The translations under genes were made by a program, and so were the position numbers. Source: Ceratodon purpureus (lineage: Eukaryota > Streptophyta > Bryopsida > Pseudoditrichales > Ditrichaceae). Taken from it: 64,000 nucleotides of DNA. The notes below the pieces were generated by a model. That model was given only the letters and a program-made list of their open reading frames with translations, had not been told where the DNA came from and did not search any database. Shown piece by piece: positions 33,721 through 44,348 of the stretch. Within the stretch, counting starts at the first letter, position 1, and every line of letters starts with the position of its first letter. Location of the stretch: NCBI GenBank assembly GCA_014871385.1, contig CM026426.1:57948089-58012088 (forward strand), read 5' to 3'.

Positions 33721-33784
33721 CTCTCAATTGTCTTTTTTTAATTGCTTTTTTTAATTGCTTTTTGTGTTTAGTTTAATCTCCCCC

Positions 33785-34075
33785 AGGTCACTCCATAGCC
33801 CTACTCCTCTTACTCTCTCTCACTCTCCGTGTCCCTGCTCGTCTCTCCCTTCCCGTCCCTGCTCACTCCCTTTCTTTCCCTGTCCCTCACTGTCTCCATG
33901 TCCCTTAATTTCTCCCTGTCTATCTTGCTCCCTCGCCATCATTCCCTGTCCCTGCTCCACTCTCTCTGCCTCACTCTCCCTGTCCCTCTCGTTCTCCCTA
34001 TCCCTTTGCTGTTTCCTCCCCCTATCTTTCTCCCCATCCCGCCCCCACTCCCTATCCCTCTCTTAATATTACATC
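33785..34075 (+). repeat. Polypyrimidine CTCCCTGTCCCT-type repeat
   Basis: Irregular CTCTCT, CCCTGTCCCTG and CTCTCCCTATCCC units make about 290 bp of almost pure pyrimidine on the plus strand. It lies inside the putative long intron, about 170 bp upstream of the next acceptor. The Ser/Leu/Pro frames are products of composition. Confidence 0.8.
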
Positions 34076-34245
34076 TCTCTTAACTAAGTTTTTTTTTTAA
34101 AGCATTTTATTTTATTTATTGGATTCATTCTACTTAACTTAGGATGTATATTCGTGTGATCATTCGTGCATGTAGATGAGAACCTATCAATAGGGGTGAG
34201 AATAATTCTAATAATTGACATTATTGCATTTTTTATCAATTGCAG

Positions 34246-37200
34246 GATACTTCTCAGCAGAACACAGGGACCGAGAGTGAAAGCAAGGGACCTGAGGAGA
34301 CAGAGGTATGGTTACAGATGTTTTCATTTATTGTATTTACATGTTCTTATTCTCCTCAATAATTGAAGTTGAGTATTTGAAAGTTCTTTCAAATGATTTG
34401 AAAACTCTAACTTCCTCATGTGCCTTGTACTTGCAGGTAGGCTCTGATGCTCCCGACATGTCAGTCAATTCTCCTATCTCTGTGATCAACCTTTCAGACC
34501 TGTCAAACCCAGAGGATGAGCGTCTTTGTACCTGTGATTTAGCCATTCCTTTAGGTGTAGACACTGGACCTTTCGAGGTCAAGTCACCCCAGTACATGCC
34601 TACTTCGCCTATTTATGAGCCCACCTCTCCAGTGTACATGCCCACCTCGCCACGTCTTGGCACACCGCCGTCTTCGCCTAATCCCCCAGTTTCACCTTTG
34701 GTTTTGAGGAGGCCAGCCCATGTAGTGTTTGCCCTTCCGGCAATACTGTTCAGCGCTTGCCGTCAGACCAGGCAATTTTGGAGGAGGCGCCATCATTGGA
34801 ATAGTAGAGAGGCTAGACAGTACTATGGAAGGGCTCCTCATAGAGTGGCACGGCCTTGATGCTTGGTGCCATAGATGAAATTTGAGATGTTTTTTTTTAC
34901 TCTTTCATTTATGAGAAAATCTCTAAGTGATTGGTAAAATCTATTTTTCAGTATCTACATTGCTGAGTTTGATTGTTCATTTCTATTGCTTACGGCAGGT
35001 ACCCGAGTTGACGCAAACACAGGACGTGTTGCCATCATCATCAAAGCCTCTGGACTTGAAAGACGCTGTTGAAGGTGAATTGCTTCATCCAACACAGCAT
35101 AAAGTTGACTCGATCAACGTCATCAATGCCGTTCGTATTCAGCCCTTGAGGAAGTCTCGCCTGCTTGTCCCATTGTGTAGAATGGTCGCAATGGCAAAAG
35201 TCGGACCGGTTGGCGAAATGGGCGTGCAACATCTCGAGAGGGAGTTCGTGAGGGTATACAGAGATGGGGACCGCGTGATGTATATTTCCATGTTCAACAC
35301 TGAAGAGATGTCAATGGATGTCACGGAGGAAGTGAAGGCAAAGTGGAGCCCGTGCTGGCGCAGGGCTAACGAAGCCTTCGAAGCCGACCTCCAAGGAGAC
35401 GATGACCTCAATCAATTCAGTGGCAAAATGTTTTTTGTATGGGAAGGTAACCATCGCCTTTCAGCTTGGTTATGACACATCAACAAGCATCATGCCGACC
35501 ACCCAGCTTGGCACATCTCCGTGCATTGCATCATATTGGACCCCCGCGGCCAAGTGGGCAATCTTCTCCATGCCATGCACGACATCAACTGGTAAGAATT
35601 TTGGTTGAACAATTTCTTAAATTTCATTTCGGATCATCCTTCTATTATGAAGTGTTTTCTAAACAGTTTTTTTTTACCACACGTCTACTGAGAATAACCC
35701 TGTGAAGAGTAATCTTCCAGCGAAGTTATTCCGCATCCGCTCTTTCAGTGTCATGAAGTTAGAAGAATTCAAAGATCTTCTAAGCCCAGAGGAGTTTGAA
35801 ATCTGTGTGCAGAACAAACACGCAAAGGACCGATGGTTCACCTTGACAACGAAGGTTTTCATTGCGTTCCTATACCGAGTAAGAATTTATTCCATGACTC
35901 AGCAAGTACATTCGTTCTGATCCTTACTTTAACTAATGCATTTCAAGTAGTTTGTACATTGATTTTAATATATTGCGTTTCCATGTACAGAGAGAGATTG
36001 CAGTCGCCTCGGATCAGGCCGCAAGAGCCTACAAGGAGAACACGCCAATAGAGGATCAATCTGGATCTGGAGTTTGGGATGCGATGACGACTCCATCAAA
36101 CAACTTCATCGATGCCGTCAAGAAGAAGGACTTCACCAAGTACTTGGCCATTGCGAATCCCAAAAATGGTGACGACTTCCTTGCCTAGGTGAATCCTTAA
36201 TCACTTCATCTTAAGCTATTTTGTTCTTATCTCCTATGTTATCTTGATTTCATAATGCTAACAGTTCTGTTCTAATTACAGATTAACCGCCACTTCAGCA
36301 ATCTCAACAACCCTGAGATGACATTGGACAAGCTGCAGAAGATTGTGCCGGCGGCAGTTGAACCGAAGTACAAAGCTCGTTGGTTGAGGTGGTGGAACTC
36401 CTCTCCGACTTCAAGGCAGTCTTATAGGTTCCCACCACCGGAGTTCAAGGAAGCTGACCTCAACCGTTGGCTAAACAGGGCTTCATTCTGGGCAGGGGTA
36501 TGCTCCCTTATTTCCAGAACTGATAATGTCTTTGTCATTCTATCACTTTGATTGTCGTAGTCTAATTCTGCTGACTGTCTCTTGTAGTTGGAAGAAGCGG
36601 TCATCCAAGAGTTCGAGGACATGTGTAAGGCCGAGGAGCTGGACATCAACTGGAATGCCTCCCCTGATGTTCAGCGACTAGGCGATTACGTGGAGAGCTG
36701 GCGTATTCTGCTTTGGGACAGAGCATTCCTGGCATTCCTTGGATCCAAGGCGAAGAAGACTTTTGATAAGAAGACGATTTTCACGAAATTCCCTGGAACG
36801 GAAGATGTTGTCAAGCGAGTCATCTACCGATATGAATCTTTACTCAAACATGTGTGCATTTTGAATCCTGCAGTTCGTCTCTCCCACATACTAAGTATTT
36901 TAAAATTGGCCCACACTAGGTACTTCAAGAGAGAGCTTCTTCCAAAAGGCGCCGTCACTATCCAACAACTCCCGAAGTACTTTCCTTTATGGATCCAGAG
37001 AGGCTCGGACCAGTGTATCTACTCTCCTCAGCAATTGAAGAGGTACAAAGCTCCCCACTTGGAGGCAGGATGTTGGTATCAAGATTGCCTCCGTGGTTTT
37101 ACAGTTGATTCTGAGGCCGATGTCAAATCATTACTTGATCTTCGAGCGCCGGTCGTTGAAGACTCCAATGAAGCTTCTGAAGAAGACGAAGAACATCAGA

Positions 37201-39014
37201 GTCAATCATCTGCACCTCAACCGAAGAAAGGGAGAGCTCGGCGACTGCGAACTCTGGGTTCGAAGTCATAGACCTCACAAGATACTGGGGCTGAGTCTTC
37301 CTCACCAGGGAAGGAGACGGGCAACGCTTCTCCAACAATAGACGTCCCAATGCCAACGTCGACCTTTAGCAAATGCGCCTTCATCCATTGGTGCTTCTGC
37401 GATCACGCGAAGTCTCATTGAGCAGAGGAAGGCCAAACTATATCCTCAAACAACTTCTTTCGCTGGAGCTTCGATTTCCACACATGTTTCCGTCTTCAAC
37501 TCATCTGTGGATTCCATGTTACGGCGAAATAAGAGACAGGAGAGAAAAGGTGGCGGCGACCCGGATTGGATCAAGACTCAAGACTTCATTCGCAAGGTAT
37601 GTTCCGATATTTTGACATTTACTGGATTTAGCCACCTCTACTCGCTTTGTAGTTTCTAACTCTGCTTTCTTGTTTCCTCAAGTTTGGAGCAGGCCGCGAA
37701 AGCAGAGTTGGGGACCGGTGCAAACAAGAGGACCATCTGGGAGTCGACTTGATCATTGCCGACATCCCTGAGAATCTTCCTGTCCCATCCGTTTCCGTTC
37801 CCCCCACGAGTATTCCGCCTTGGAACTCTCGCCCCAAGGATTATGTGTACGACATCTTCCGTTTTGCAGATTCATACCTGCAGAGACATGGTGCCCTCTG
37901 CCTCATCTACAACACTGATCAGAACGTGGCTAAGGATATCGAGGAAGAAGCTGAGGGTGGTGACTTCGTGCTTTTCAAGGACTGGTGAGGCGTCAATGTA
38001 CTGGGCCTGACTTCTCCTACGAACCCCGAGAACTTGGTAATTTCCCTAAACATACCCTTCTCTTTACTTACTGATAACCCTTCCGCTTAATTTTACTCAC
38101 TAGTTTTGCTTGACTGCAGACTATGCAGTTCTGGATTCGCGTCTACGTTCGTAGTGGCAGTACTTTCTCCTTCCAGACGAAGAATTCCGAGTTGATACAT
38201 GGGGTCCTCAACATTACCGAGAGTGATGCCATTTTCAACTTCACCGATGTGGAATCGCAGCTCATGAATGGGGAGGTGCCGTGGAGAGGCCCAAGGGAGA
38301 AAGCCCCTCCGATGATGCAGGGCATAATTGAGGAGCTGTCAAAGCCCGGTGACATAGTCCTTGATTAGAATGCTGGGACAGGTAACTCTTCATACATATC
38401 TCTGCTTAATTATTCCTCTCATTTTTTCCACAGTTTCTCATTTCTTTGTTTATCTCCGCGTTTCAGGGGCCTCCATCAAGGCTTCCCAGGCTATTGGTCG
38501 TCACATTCTCGCTTTTGAGGAGGACGAAGCCATATTCAACGCCCTTCTCAAATCGTGCATGGCTAGACCATCGGCCATGGGCCCTCTTAAACATCTAAGG
38601 CCGGCAGCAGCAGGCGAAGCGCCTCCAAAGAGAGCAAGACCTGACAAGTGGTGTAAGTCTTCTATTCTTTGTTCAAATTATCCAAGCATTGCTTCTCTTT
38701 GCTAACCTACGTACTCGATCTAATCACAATCGGTTCTCTATTGCAGAGTAGTTTCAGCAACACCGCCACGTGGGCCAACATCAGTGTCCATTCCATCGTG
38801 GCGTCTTCATTCCAGCCCGATTCAGCCTTTCATACTTCCGGACTACGCAGAGGGCTTAGCACAGGCGTTTCAATCTGGAGCCCTTACATACATTCCTAGT
38901 CGGCCAACTACTTTTGATCCCAGGGCCCTTATATTCGTCGATGACGAGGCTGTAGAAGGAGATTCGGAGTCATCGGGTCCTGAGAGTGAAAGTAGCGACT
39001 GTAGCATGTTGTGA
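34246..39014 (+). pseudogene. ParB-like/amino-methyltransferase fusion in the MULE
   Basis: Thirteen or so GT-AG exons (approx. 34,246-34,305; 34,437-34,85x; 34,999-35,591; 35,69x-35,878; 35,991-36,188; 36,282-36,497; 36,588-37,596; 37,683-38,036; 38,120-38,381; 38,467-38,652; 38,75x-39,014). In order: a Ser/Pro region with CTD-like heptads; a ParB/sulfiredoxin-like block (SINVINAVRIQPL ... FVWEGNHRLSAW, 35.11-35.47 kb); a helical middle; then an N4/N6 methyltransferase-like domain with VDLIIADIPEN (motif IV position, 37.74 kb) before KPGDIVLD-x-NAGTGASIK (motif I, 38.34-38.49 kb) and GRHILAFEED. This permuted order is that of PF01555-type enzymes. DPPY is replaced by DIPE. In-frame TAG/TGA occur at 35,474, 36,186, 37,269, 37,986 and 38,366, plus a frame change near 37.3 kb. 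The expected role is DNA adenine or cytosine N-methylation, if active. Confidence 0.7.
34593..34655 (+). other. Three RNA polymerase II CTD-like heptads
   Basis: The reading frame gives YMPTSPI, YEPTSPV, YMPTSPR in tandem, followed by LGTPPSSPNPPVSP. The canonical CTD heptad is YSPTSPS; only positions 2 and 7 differ, and Y1, P3, T4, S5 and P6 are kept in all three. It lies just N-terminal to the ParB-like block of the MULE accessory protein. Confidence 0.8.
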
Positions 39015-39290
39015 GTAGGAAGGAGGCTTCGGTCTATTGTTGTTTTCATTTGATTTAATTGGAGTTTTATTGCATATTACTTTGTCTTCTCTACTGCAAA
39101 CACCCTAAAGTAGTTATGATTCTCATTTCCAATTCACCTCGGGATATGTAAAGGATGAAATGTCACAACTGTAATGCTCAACATGTACCATGAACAATGA
39201 AATGTTAAAACATATATATGCTCCAAAATATATATATTCCTGTAATTAATTTCTTAATCATTCAAACTCTCACCCTAAACCGTAGCCATG

Positions 39291-39845
39291 TTACCTATTC
39301 TTGGGAGAGATCCAGATTCCATCTCTCGGAGAAATTTTCTCTCCTTCCGGCACATCCAAGACCTCATTCCCATTGGCCCATAGCAATGTCCTCAACTGAT
39401 CTAACTCAACGCAACTAAGTTCTCCAAGGGACGCTGTCTCTAACCTCTCGTTGTAAATTGGAGTTGCAAGTTTCCAAGAACTCCTAAAAACACTCCAGTT
39501 GATGTTGAACCGATTAACATCGTATTCCTCCTTCGGACTCCAATGGCGACCCTCGTACGAAAAATAATCCCACCGCGCTAGCCGAAGGCATGCGTATTCA
39601 GGACTGCTGTCAATCTCACGCTTCCAACGCTTTGACACAGTACGAGCGTTCTCAACGTCTTCAAACGTGATTACCGTCGGAGGAGTCCAACCCTGCGTTG
39701 CACTACTACCTATATGATCCCAGGGGTTAGGCCCATCCGCCATCCGCTTAAGCAAATCCTGTAAAACCGTTTCACAGGCAACGACCTCAAATGATTCGCC
39801 GATACCTTCAAACAACTCCCTAGCAAGTACACACTTAAGTTCTAC
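39291..39845 (-). CDS. MULE accessory ORF, ~175 aa, unknown
   Basis: An open minus-strand frame (stop at about 39,291) with LFEGIGESFEVVACETVLQD, then TPPTVITFEDVENARTVSKR, WDYFSYEGRHW and NINWSVFRSSWKLATP. It is rich in Trp, Phe and charged residues and free of stops, so it looks like real coding sequence. There is no ATG at its start, so the 5' end is either a spliced exon or lost. I recognise no domain. It is convergent with the methyltransferase gene, about 280 bp from it. Confidence 0.45.
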   Translation of the reverse strand, partial: VELKCVLARELFEGIGESFEVVACETVLQDLLKRMADGPNPWDHIGSSATQGWTPPTVITFEDVENARTVSKRWKREIDSSPEYACLRLARWDYFSYEGRHWSPKEEYDVNRFNINWSVFRSSWKLATPIYNERLETASLGELSCVELDQLRTLLWANGNEVLDVPEGEKISPRDGIWISPKNR

Positions 39846-40194
39846 AGAAATGATTGAGCTTATACAACTTCAAGAACGTCTGCTAAGGCTTATATAGATT
39901 CTTGCTTGACACTTAAGCTAGGAATGCTCTTATCTAAAGACGGAGAATTCTTCGACGAAGACAAGCAGTCTGACTTGGTGTACATCTTGGTTTCTGCTAC
40001 TCCATTATTGTACACGAACTCTGAAATATTCCACGAACTTTTAAGACCATTTCTTTTAGTTGGTTTCGAGTTCCCTTATTCCTAGAATCATCTATATTAT
40101 CTAAAAACATCATGCTGGAATACTCGTATCTAGATCCAATAAGGGACCAAATCTAAAGGAATGTATTCGAACACCCCACTAGTCTTCACAGTAA

Positions 40195-40565
40195 TAATCC
40201 TTCGGAGGATATACAGTCCAACTCTTGTCGATATCAAACGAGCAAGTTTCGCCATCCGATATGATAACTTCGGGCAGCTGAACAACTGGATTCTCATCGA
40301 CGTTCGATGGCTAGGGATACGGGATTAGGGACAACTCCATAATACGGAGAAGCTCATTGGTACAAAGCACTGTCCAACGCCATTCACCTTCACCAACATG
40401 GAGGCTTCCGATGTGCGTAAACGGTGGCAGGTCCATGCCTCGTTCCCTGGCGCGCTCCACCTCCAGCAGCCAGGGCCGCAGCTCCTCATAACTCGCCGGT
40501 GCCTTTCGGGGCAAACCTACAGCCGCTCTCGTCCTCCTCGAACTTGCATTACGCACCTTCGGCAT
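40195..40565 (-). pseudogene. Small ELRPW-motif protein, MULE copy
   Basis: From ATG 40,565 (MPKVRNASSRRTRAAVGL) the frame gives a basic start, then SYEELRPWLLEVERARERG, GSLHVGEGEWRWTVLCTNEL and IMELS. An in-frame TAG follows near 40,311; beyond it the frame continues for about 37 codons to YYCED and a stop near 40,195. The family 2 gene at 44,349 shares ELRPW, a GxEWxWxxxxxxELLxIxxLS-like block and a later SxxxxWxV segment. Function unknown. A copy in two different elements suggests a shared accessory role. Confidence 0.55.
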
Positions 40566-41254
40566 TGTGCAACACACTAAATTGTTGTAGTCTTAAAACG
40601 TTCTACGCAAGCTTGCAGATTGACCCCCCCAAACTCCTATGCTACCTTCGCATACAACACAGAATGCCAAGGACTGTGTCACTATCCAAATACGCCACCT
40701 AGGAACAAGCTCAAGAAACCAAGAGTGACCTCCTTCTGTGGAACCCAGCTTACCAAGTGCTGTTTCATGATGAGAATCTCTTACTTGTATCACTCAAATG
40801 AAGAAGCTTCGCTGCCTAGGAAGAGAGAGTAATCTTCGATGAAAGCAAGGACTCTAACAAGGTATATCTTGGTTTCAGCAGTTAAGATATTATACACGAA
40901 TTTTGAAATATTCCGGGAAGTTTTCAACCTTGCCTCCTTTATGTTCTGTGAAATTTGTTTTTTTCCTTGTGCATTTACATAATCCTATGAAAGAATTATT
41001 TGTTTGATCTAAAACTTAACGCCTGATCATTGTATCTTGCCTAAACCCATGACAAATCTAACAAAATATATGCATGACGTCGTCATGACATCAGCCCTAA
41101 TTTGTATCTTAGAGAACAAACGTAATAAATTCTTACCAGAGAAAACCCTGATTTCCACGGTAATATACTCTTTTCCTAAAAAAAGTGTCAAAATCAAGCC
41201 TTAATTTAGTAAATTTTCCACGGTTATAGGGTCTACTTTGCTTTTGAAAATTTG
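40566..41254. other. MULE right subterminal region
   Basis: No supportable gene. It includes the block GACCCTATAACCGTGGA in reverse complement near 41,217, shared with the left end, and general AT-rich DNA. Confidence 0.5.
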
Positions 41255-41336
41255 GCTACTTGTCATTTCTGTGCTCTCCATTCGGTGCTCTCCGCTCTCC
41301 GCTCTACGCTCTTCGCTCACATACGAACTTTCCCCC
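41255..41336 (-). repeat. MULE right terminal inverted repeat
   Basis: In reverse complement: GGGGGAAAGTTCGTATGTGA, GCGAAGAGCGTAGAGCGGAG, then AGAGCACAGAAATGACAAG. It matches the left end in order and content, with a different number of GAGAGCG units. Confidence 0.85.
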
Positions 41337-41345
41337 TAAGATGGA
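41337..41345. repeat. MULE target-site duplication, right
   Basis: TAAGATGGA, identical to 22,464-22,472. Confidence 0.9.
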
Positions 41346-42846
41346 TATTTTTATTTAGTTACTTCTTTTGCCATAATGTTATTACCATGACATGGTTTTC
41401 TCTATTCACTTCATACTCTTCATTTCTTCTTGTATGTCATTTCCACTCTTGCAATTATTATTAATATTTTTCATTTGATCTTTTATTCTAATTATCTTCT
41501 TGATTTATTATTACCTCTCATGTACTTTTTTTATTTTATATATTTTCCCTTGATATCTATCTTCTCTATACACATCTATTTCCTTCAAACCTTTTGCCAT
41601 TGTAATTTGTCTATCTCGCCGTTATTTGTTATGTTTCATTTACCGTCATATTGTATTTTATTTCAATTTTTTTTTTTTTTATTATTGTCATGTACATAAT
41701 ATAATCCCCTAATCTTTTATTTATTTTTCCTTTCTTCCGATAGTTCAAAATAAAAAGATAGAATAAGAGACAGATCAGAGGAATATTAAATAAATATATA
41801 AATGATAGAAGAGGAATGGAAGGATAGGAAAATGAGAAGATAAAATGGAAGAATAATGTTAAGATAAAAAACTAAAGAGACGATAGAATGGAAAAATAGT
41901 GTATTAATAAAAAATTAAGAAGATAGAATGGAAGGCAAATGGAAAAATTATAAAAATAAAATATAGAATCGGAGACTAATGGAAGAATACAAAATAATTA
42001 AATACTTAAATAAATAAATAAACATATATAAATTATCCATTACTTCTTCATATTTTTTATAGAAGCATTCTGTAGTAATACTCTATTCTTTACATAAGCT
42101 GGGATCCAGAACAATAGAATGCTAAGAATGGAATATTAATATGAATGCCAATGATTTTAAAGAAATGAGTTGTTTAATTTTAATAGATATTATTTTTTGC
42201 TATGAAGTATGTATTTGAATTTCCACATTTAGATGAATCCACATGTTATGTCCTTCATCCATAAAAATAATGATTTTGAATCACCTTTAAGATGGAAAAA
42301 AATTCATAAATCTCAGAATAATAAATTGACGAGATTTGTTAAACTCTAAGCCATAGAGACTCAATGTTTGTCTAAAAGGAATGGAAGGCAAACAATGTGG
42401 CATTCACTAGCCCAAGTACTCAAATGTAACACTAGCATATCCTTCATTCCAAAAGAAAGAAACAGTTCTCTTAATGTCAACTCCCAAACCTTCAAAATTC
42501 ACTCACCCTTTAAAATTAAACATCATCCTTCTCAGATGGCTAGGTTTTTTAATATTTTAGTCAAGTTATTTATTATTAGAACTAAAATTTGTTGTATTTA
42601 AGTTTCTATCCTCTATCACATATAATGAATTTTTTGTCCACCATCTTCGACTTCTAATTCAAATTAATCCTCAATTCTAATTAATGTATCCTCCAACCTC
42701 GTTCACACAATTTCAACCTCTATCTAATTTGATTTGAATTATAATTTCTAAGTGTTTCGTCCTCTACAACATACCTTTCAAATCCTCTCATTCAAATTCA
42801 TTTCTAAATTTCAAGTTTATCCCTTTATTTTTTTCCAATCTTCCAA
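41346..42846. other. Interior of the long-TIR element
   Basis: About 1.5 kb of AT-rich DNA with no gene, a poly(T) tract near 41,669-41,682 and GGAAGAATA-type A-rich repeats near 41.8-42.0 kb. Its left counterpart is only 22,289-22,463, so the element has almost no coding capacity. Confidence 0.5.
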
Positions 42847-44166
42847 TCAAGAACAAAAAGGGTTTGTCTTGCCATATAAAATTAAAGCCAAAAACATACA
42901 AACTTGTCATATTAATGTAAGAGAAATCCGTGTCGAATTCTCCTTTAATTTTATTACCTAACGAAATAATGTCTTCAAATAAAAGTACATTATTTTTTAT
43001 TAGCTTCTCATTACCTTTTAAGTTGTACCCCCCATTCTATACCTCCTCTTCTATACGCCCATGAGCCATAATTTCATTTCCAAAACAAATGTATTCTTCC
43101 TTCTAGACATTGAGATTATGTTTGCAAACCATAGTAGAGCACCAACAATTGAAGGACATTAATATCTCCATCTAAAGTATACCCCAACATCAAGGCGGAT
43201 TCCATAATCCCGATTACAAGATCTTTAGGACATTTTCCACGATTTCAGGGATATGTCTGAAATTTCTAATTAGGTAATGATTTTGTTTTTAGAGTATCTA
43301 AAAATGGAATTATTTTTGTCAAGGTTGGACGAGGGGAGGAGGAGAAGGGAGGCCGTCTCTACAGAAAACCCAAGAGAAGAAGGAAGGCCTTGCGAGACCC
43401 CGCCTCCACGCGGACGGAGGGCCGTCTCCGGGGCCGTCCCCGCGGATGGCCCCCCTCTCCGCGGCCGTCTCCACGGCCGTCCGTGGGGTCGGCCACCCGT
43501 CTCCGCCGACGGCCGACCCCTCACCTCCTCGAAATCTTCAAATTCCCGTAACTTCTTCAAAACTTGTCCAAATTGGACTTATGAGATATTTTTTGGCATC
43601 TACAGGAAATATAGATGCATAAAACACCTTGTCTGCCCGATTTGGATACGTTTTGAAGAAGTTATGAACATTTTAAGATTCGGGGTTTTTTTTTAAAAAT
43701 TTTGCAGCCGTCTCTGCGGCCGTCCGCGCGGACAACCGCCAATCCAACGGCCCTCGACGGCCGTTGGAATTGGGCGGCCACGATGCGGCCGTCGCGGCCC
43801 GATCGTGGCCGTTGGATCGGAGCGGCCGCGGAGGGGCCGTCCCCGCGGTCGGCCGCGGAGACGGCCGGGGGATCGGACGGCGGACCACGGCCGCCCACAT
43901 CGGACGGCCCGTGATGGCCGAAAACGGCTGTATCGTGGCTGTCGGATCGAAGGGCGGCCGTCGCCGGCGACCCCCCGGCCGTCCTCGCGATCCGACGGCG
44001 GAAACGTGGCGGCGTGGGTGGATCGGTTGATCGGATGGTTGGAAATTTTTTTACCCACCTGCGGTCGATTTTTTTTTACCGCCACTTAATTCTGGAGCGT
44101 TGGGGACGCCATGTCGGGGACGGAGGACGTCTAGAGCCGGGTCGGACGTCTATTTGAACAACTGTG
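42847..44166 (-). repeat. Right long terminal inverted repeat
   Basis: 42,847-43,692 is nearly the reverse complement of 21,431-22,288. 43,693-44,050 is a GC-rich block of GGCCGTC and CCGATC units that differs from the left arm in sequence. The outermost ~100 bp again resemble the left end (GACGTCCG blocks and CACAGTTGT). Confidence 0.8.
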
Positions 44167-44348
44167 GTCGTCCAGAAGCCCTAGAGAAGTGATTTACTAG
44201 TACTTTCACCAGTTCAGTAGAAGAACTCTTGCCGCCGCTTCCAGTAATTGGTACTAAACTCCCTTCGCCATAGCAGTTGAGCGCCACAAGTTTTGTCAGC
44301 CAATCGCATACTGTAGAAGTAAGCTAGAGCCGCAAATATTTCGTCGTT

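Larger units (their letters stand above)
22473..41336. mobile_element. Complete 18.9-kb MULE with accessory genes
   Basis: The ends are GGGGGTAGCTTGTACGTGAG on the left and GGGGGAAAGTTCGTATGTGAG-like in reverse complement on the right. Both are followed by GAGAGCG subrepeats. The direct repeat TAAGATGGA flanks it perfectly at 22,464-22,472 and 41,337-41,345; 9 bp is the usual Mutator-like target duplication. Inside are a small plus-strand gene, a MULE transposase (minus), an intron-rich ParB/methyltransferase gene (plus) around a long tandem array, and two small minus-strand genes near the right end. The perfect duplication suggests a relatively recent insertion, although its genes already carry stops. 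Confidence 0.85.
21114..44166. mobile_element. DNA transposon with ~1.2-kb TIRs, split by the MULE
   Basis: Flanked by the direct repeat GTCGTCCA at 21,106-21,113 and 44,167-44,174, a perfect 8-bp target-site duplication. The ends read CAAGGTTGT on the left and, in reverse complement, CACAGTTGT on the right. The MULE and its duplication account for 18,873 bp, so the element itself was about 4.2 kb. It shows no transposase and is probably non-autonomous. An 8-bp duplication with CA... ends would suit hAT; long inverted repeats would suit MULEs. I cannot decide between them. Confidence 0.7.

Noticed and set aside
33755..34083. Ser/Leu/Pro ORFs suggesting a secreted or low-complexity protein
   Set aside because: The DNA is an almost pure pyrimidine repeat within a putative intron.
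34999..39014. Bacterial or phage contamination as the source of the ParB-methyltransferase gene
   Set aside because: The gene is split by many GT-AG introns, lies within a MULE bounded by a perfect target duplication, and has base composition like its surroundings.
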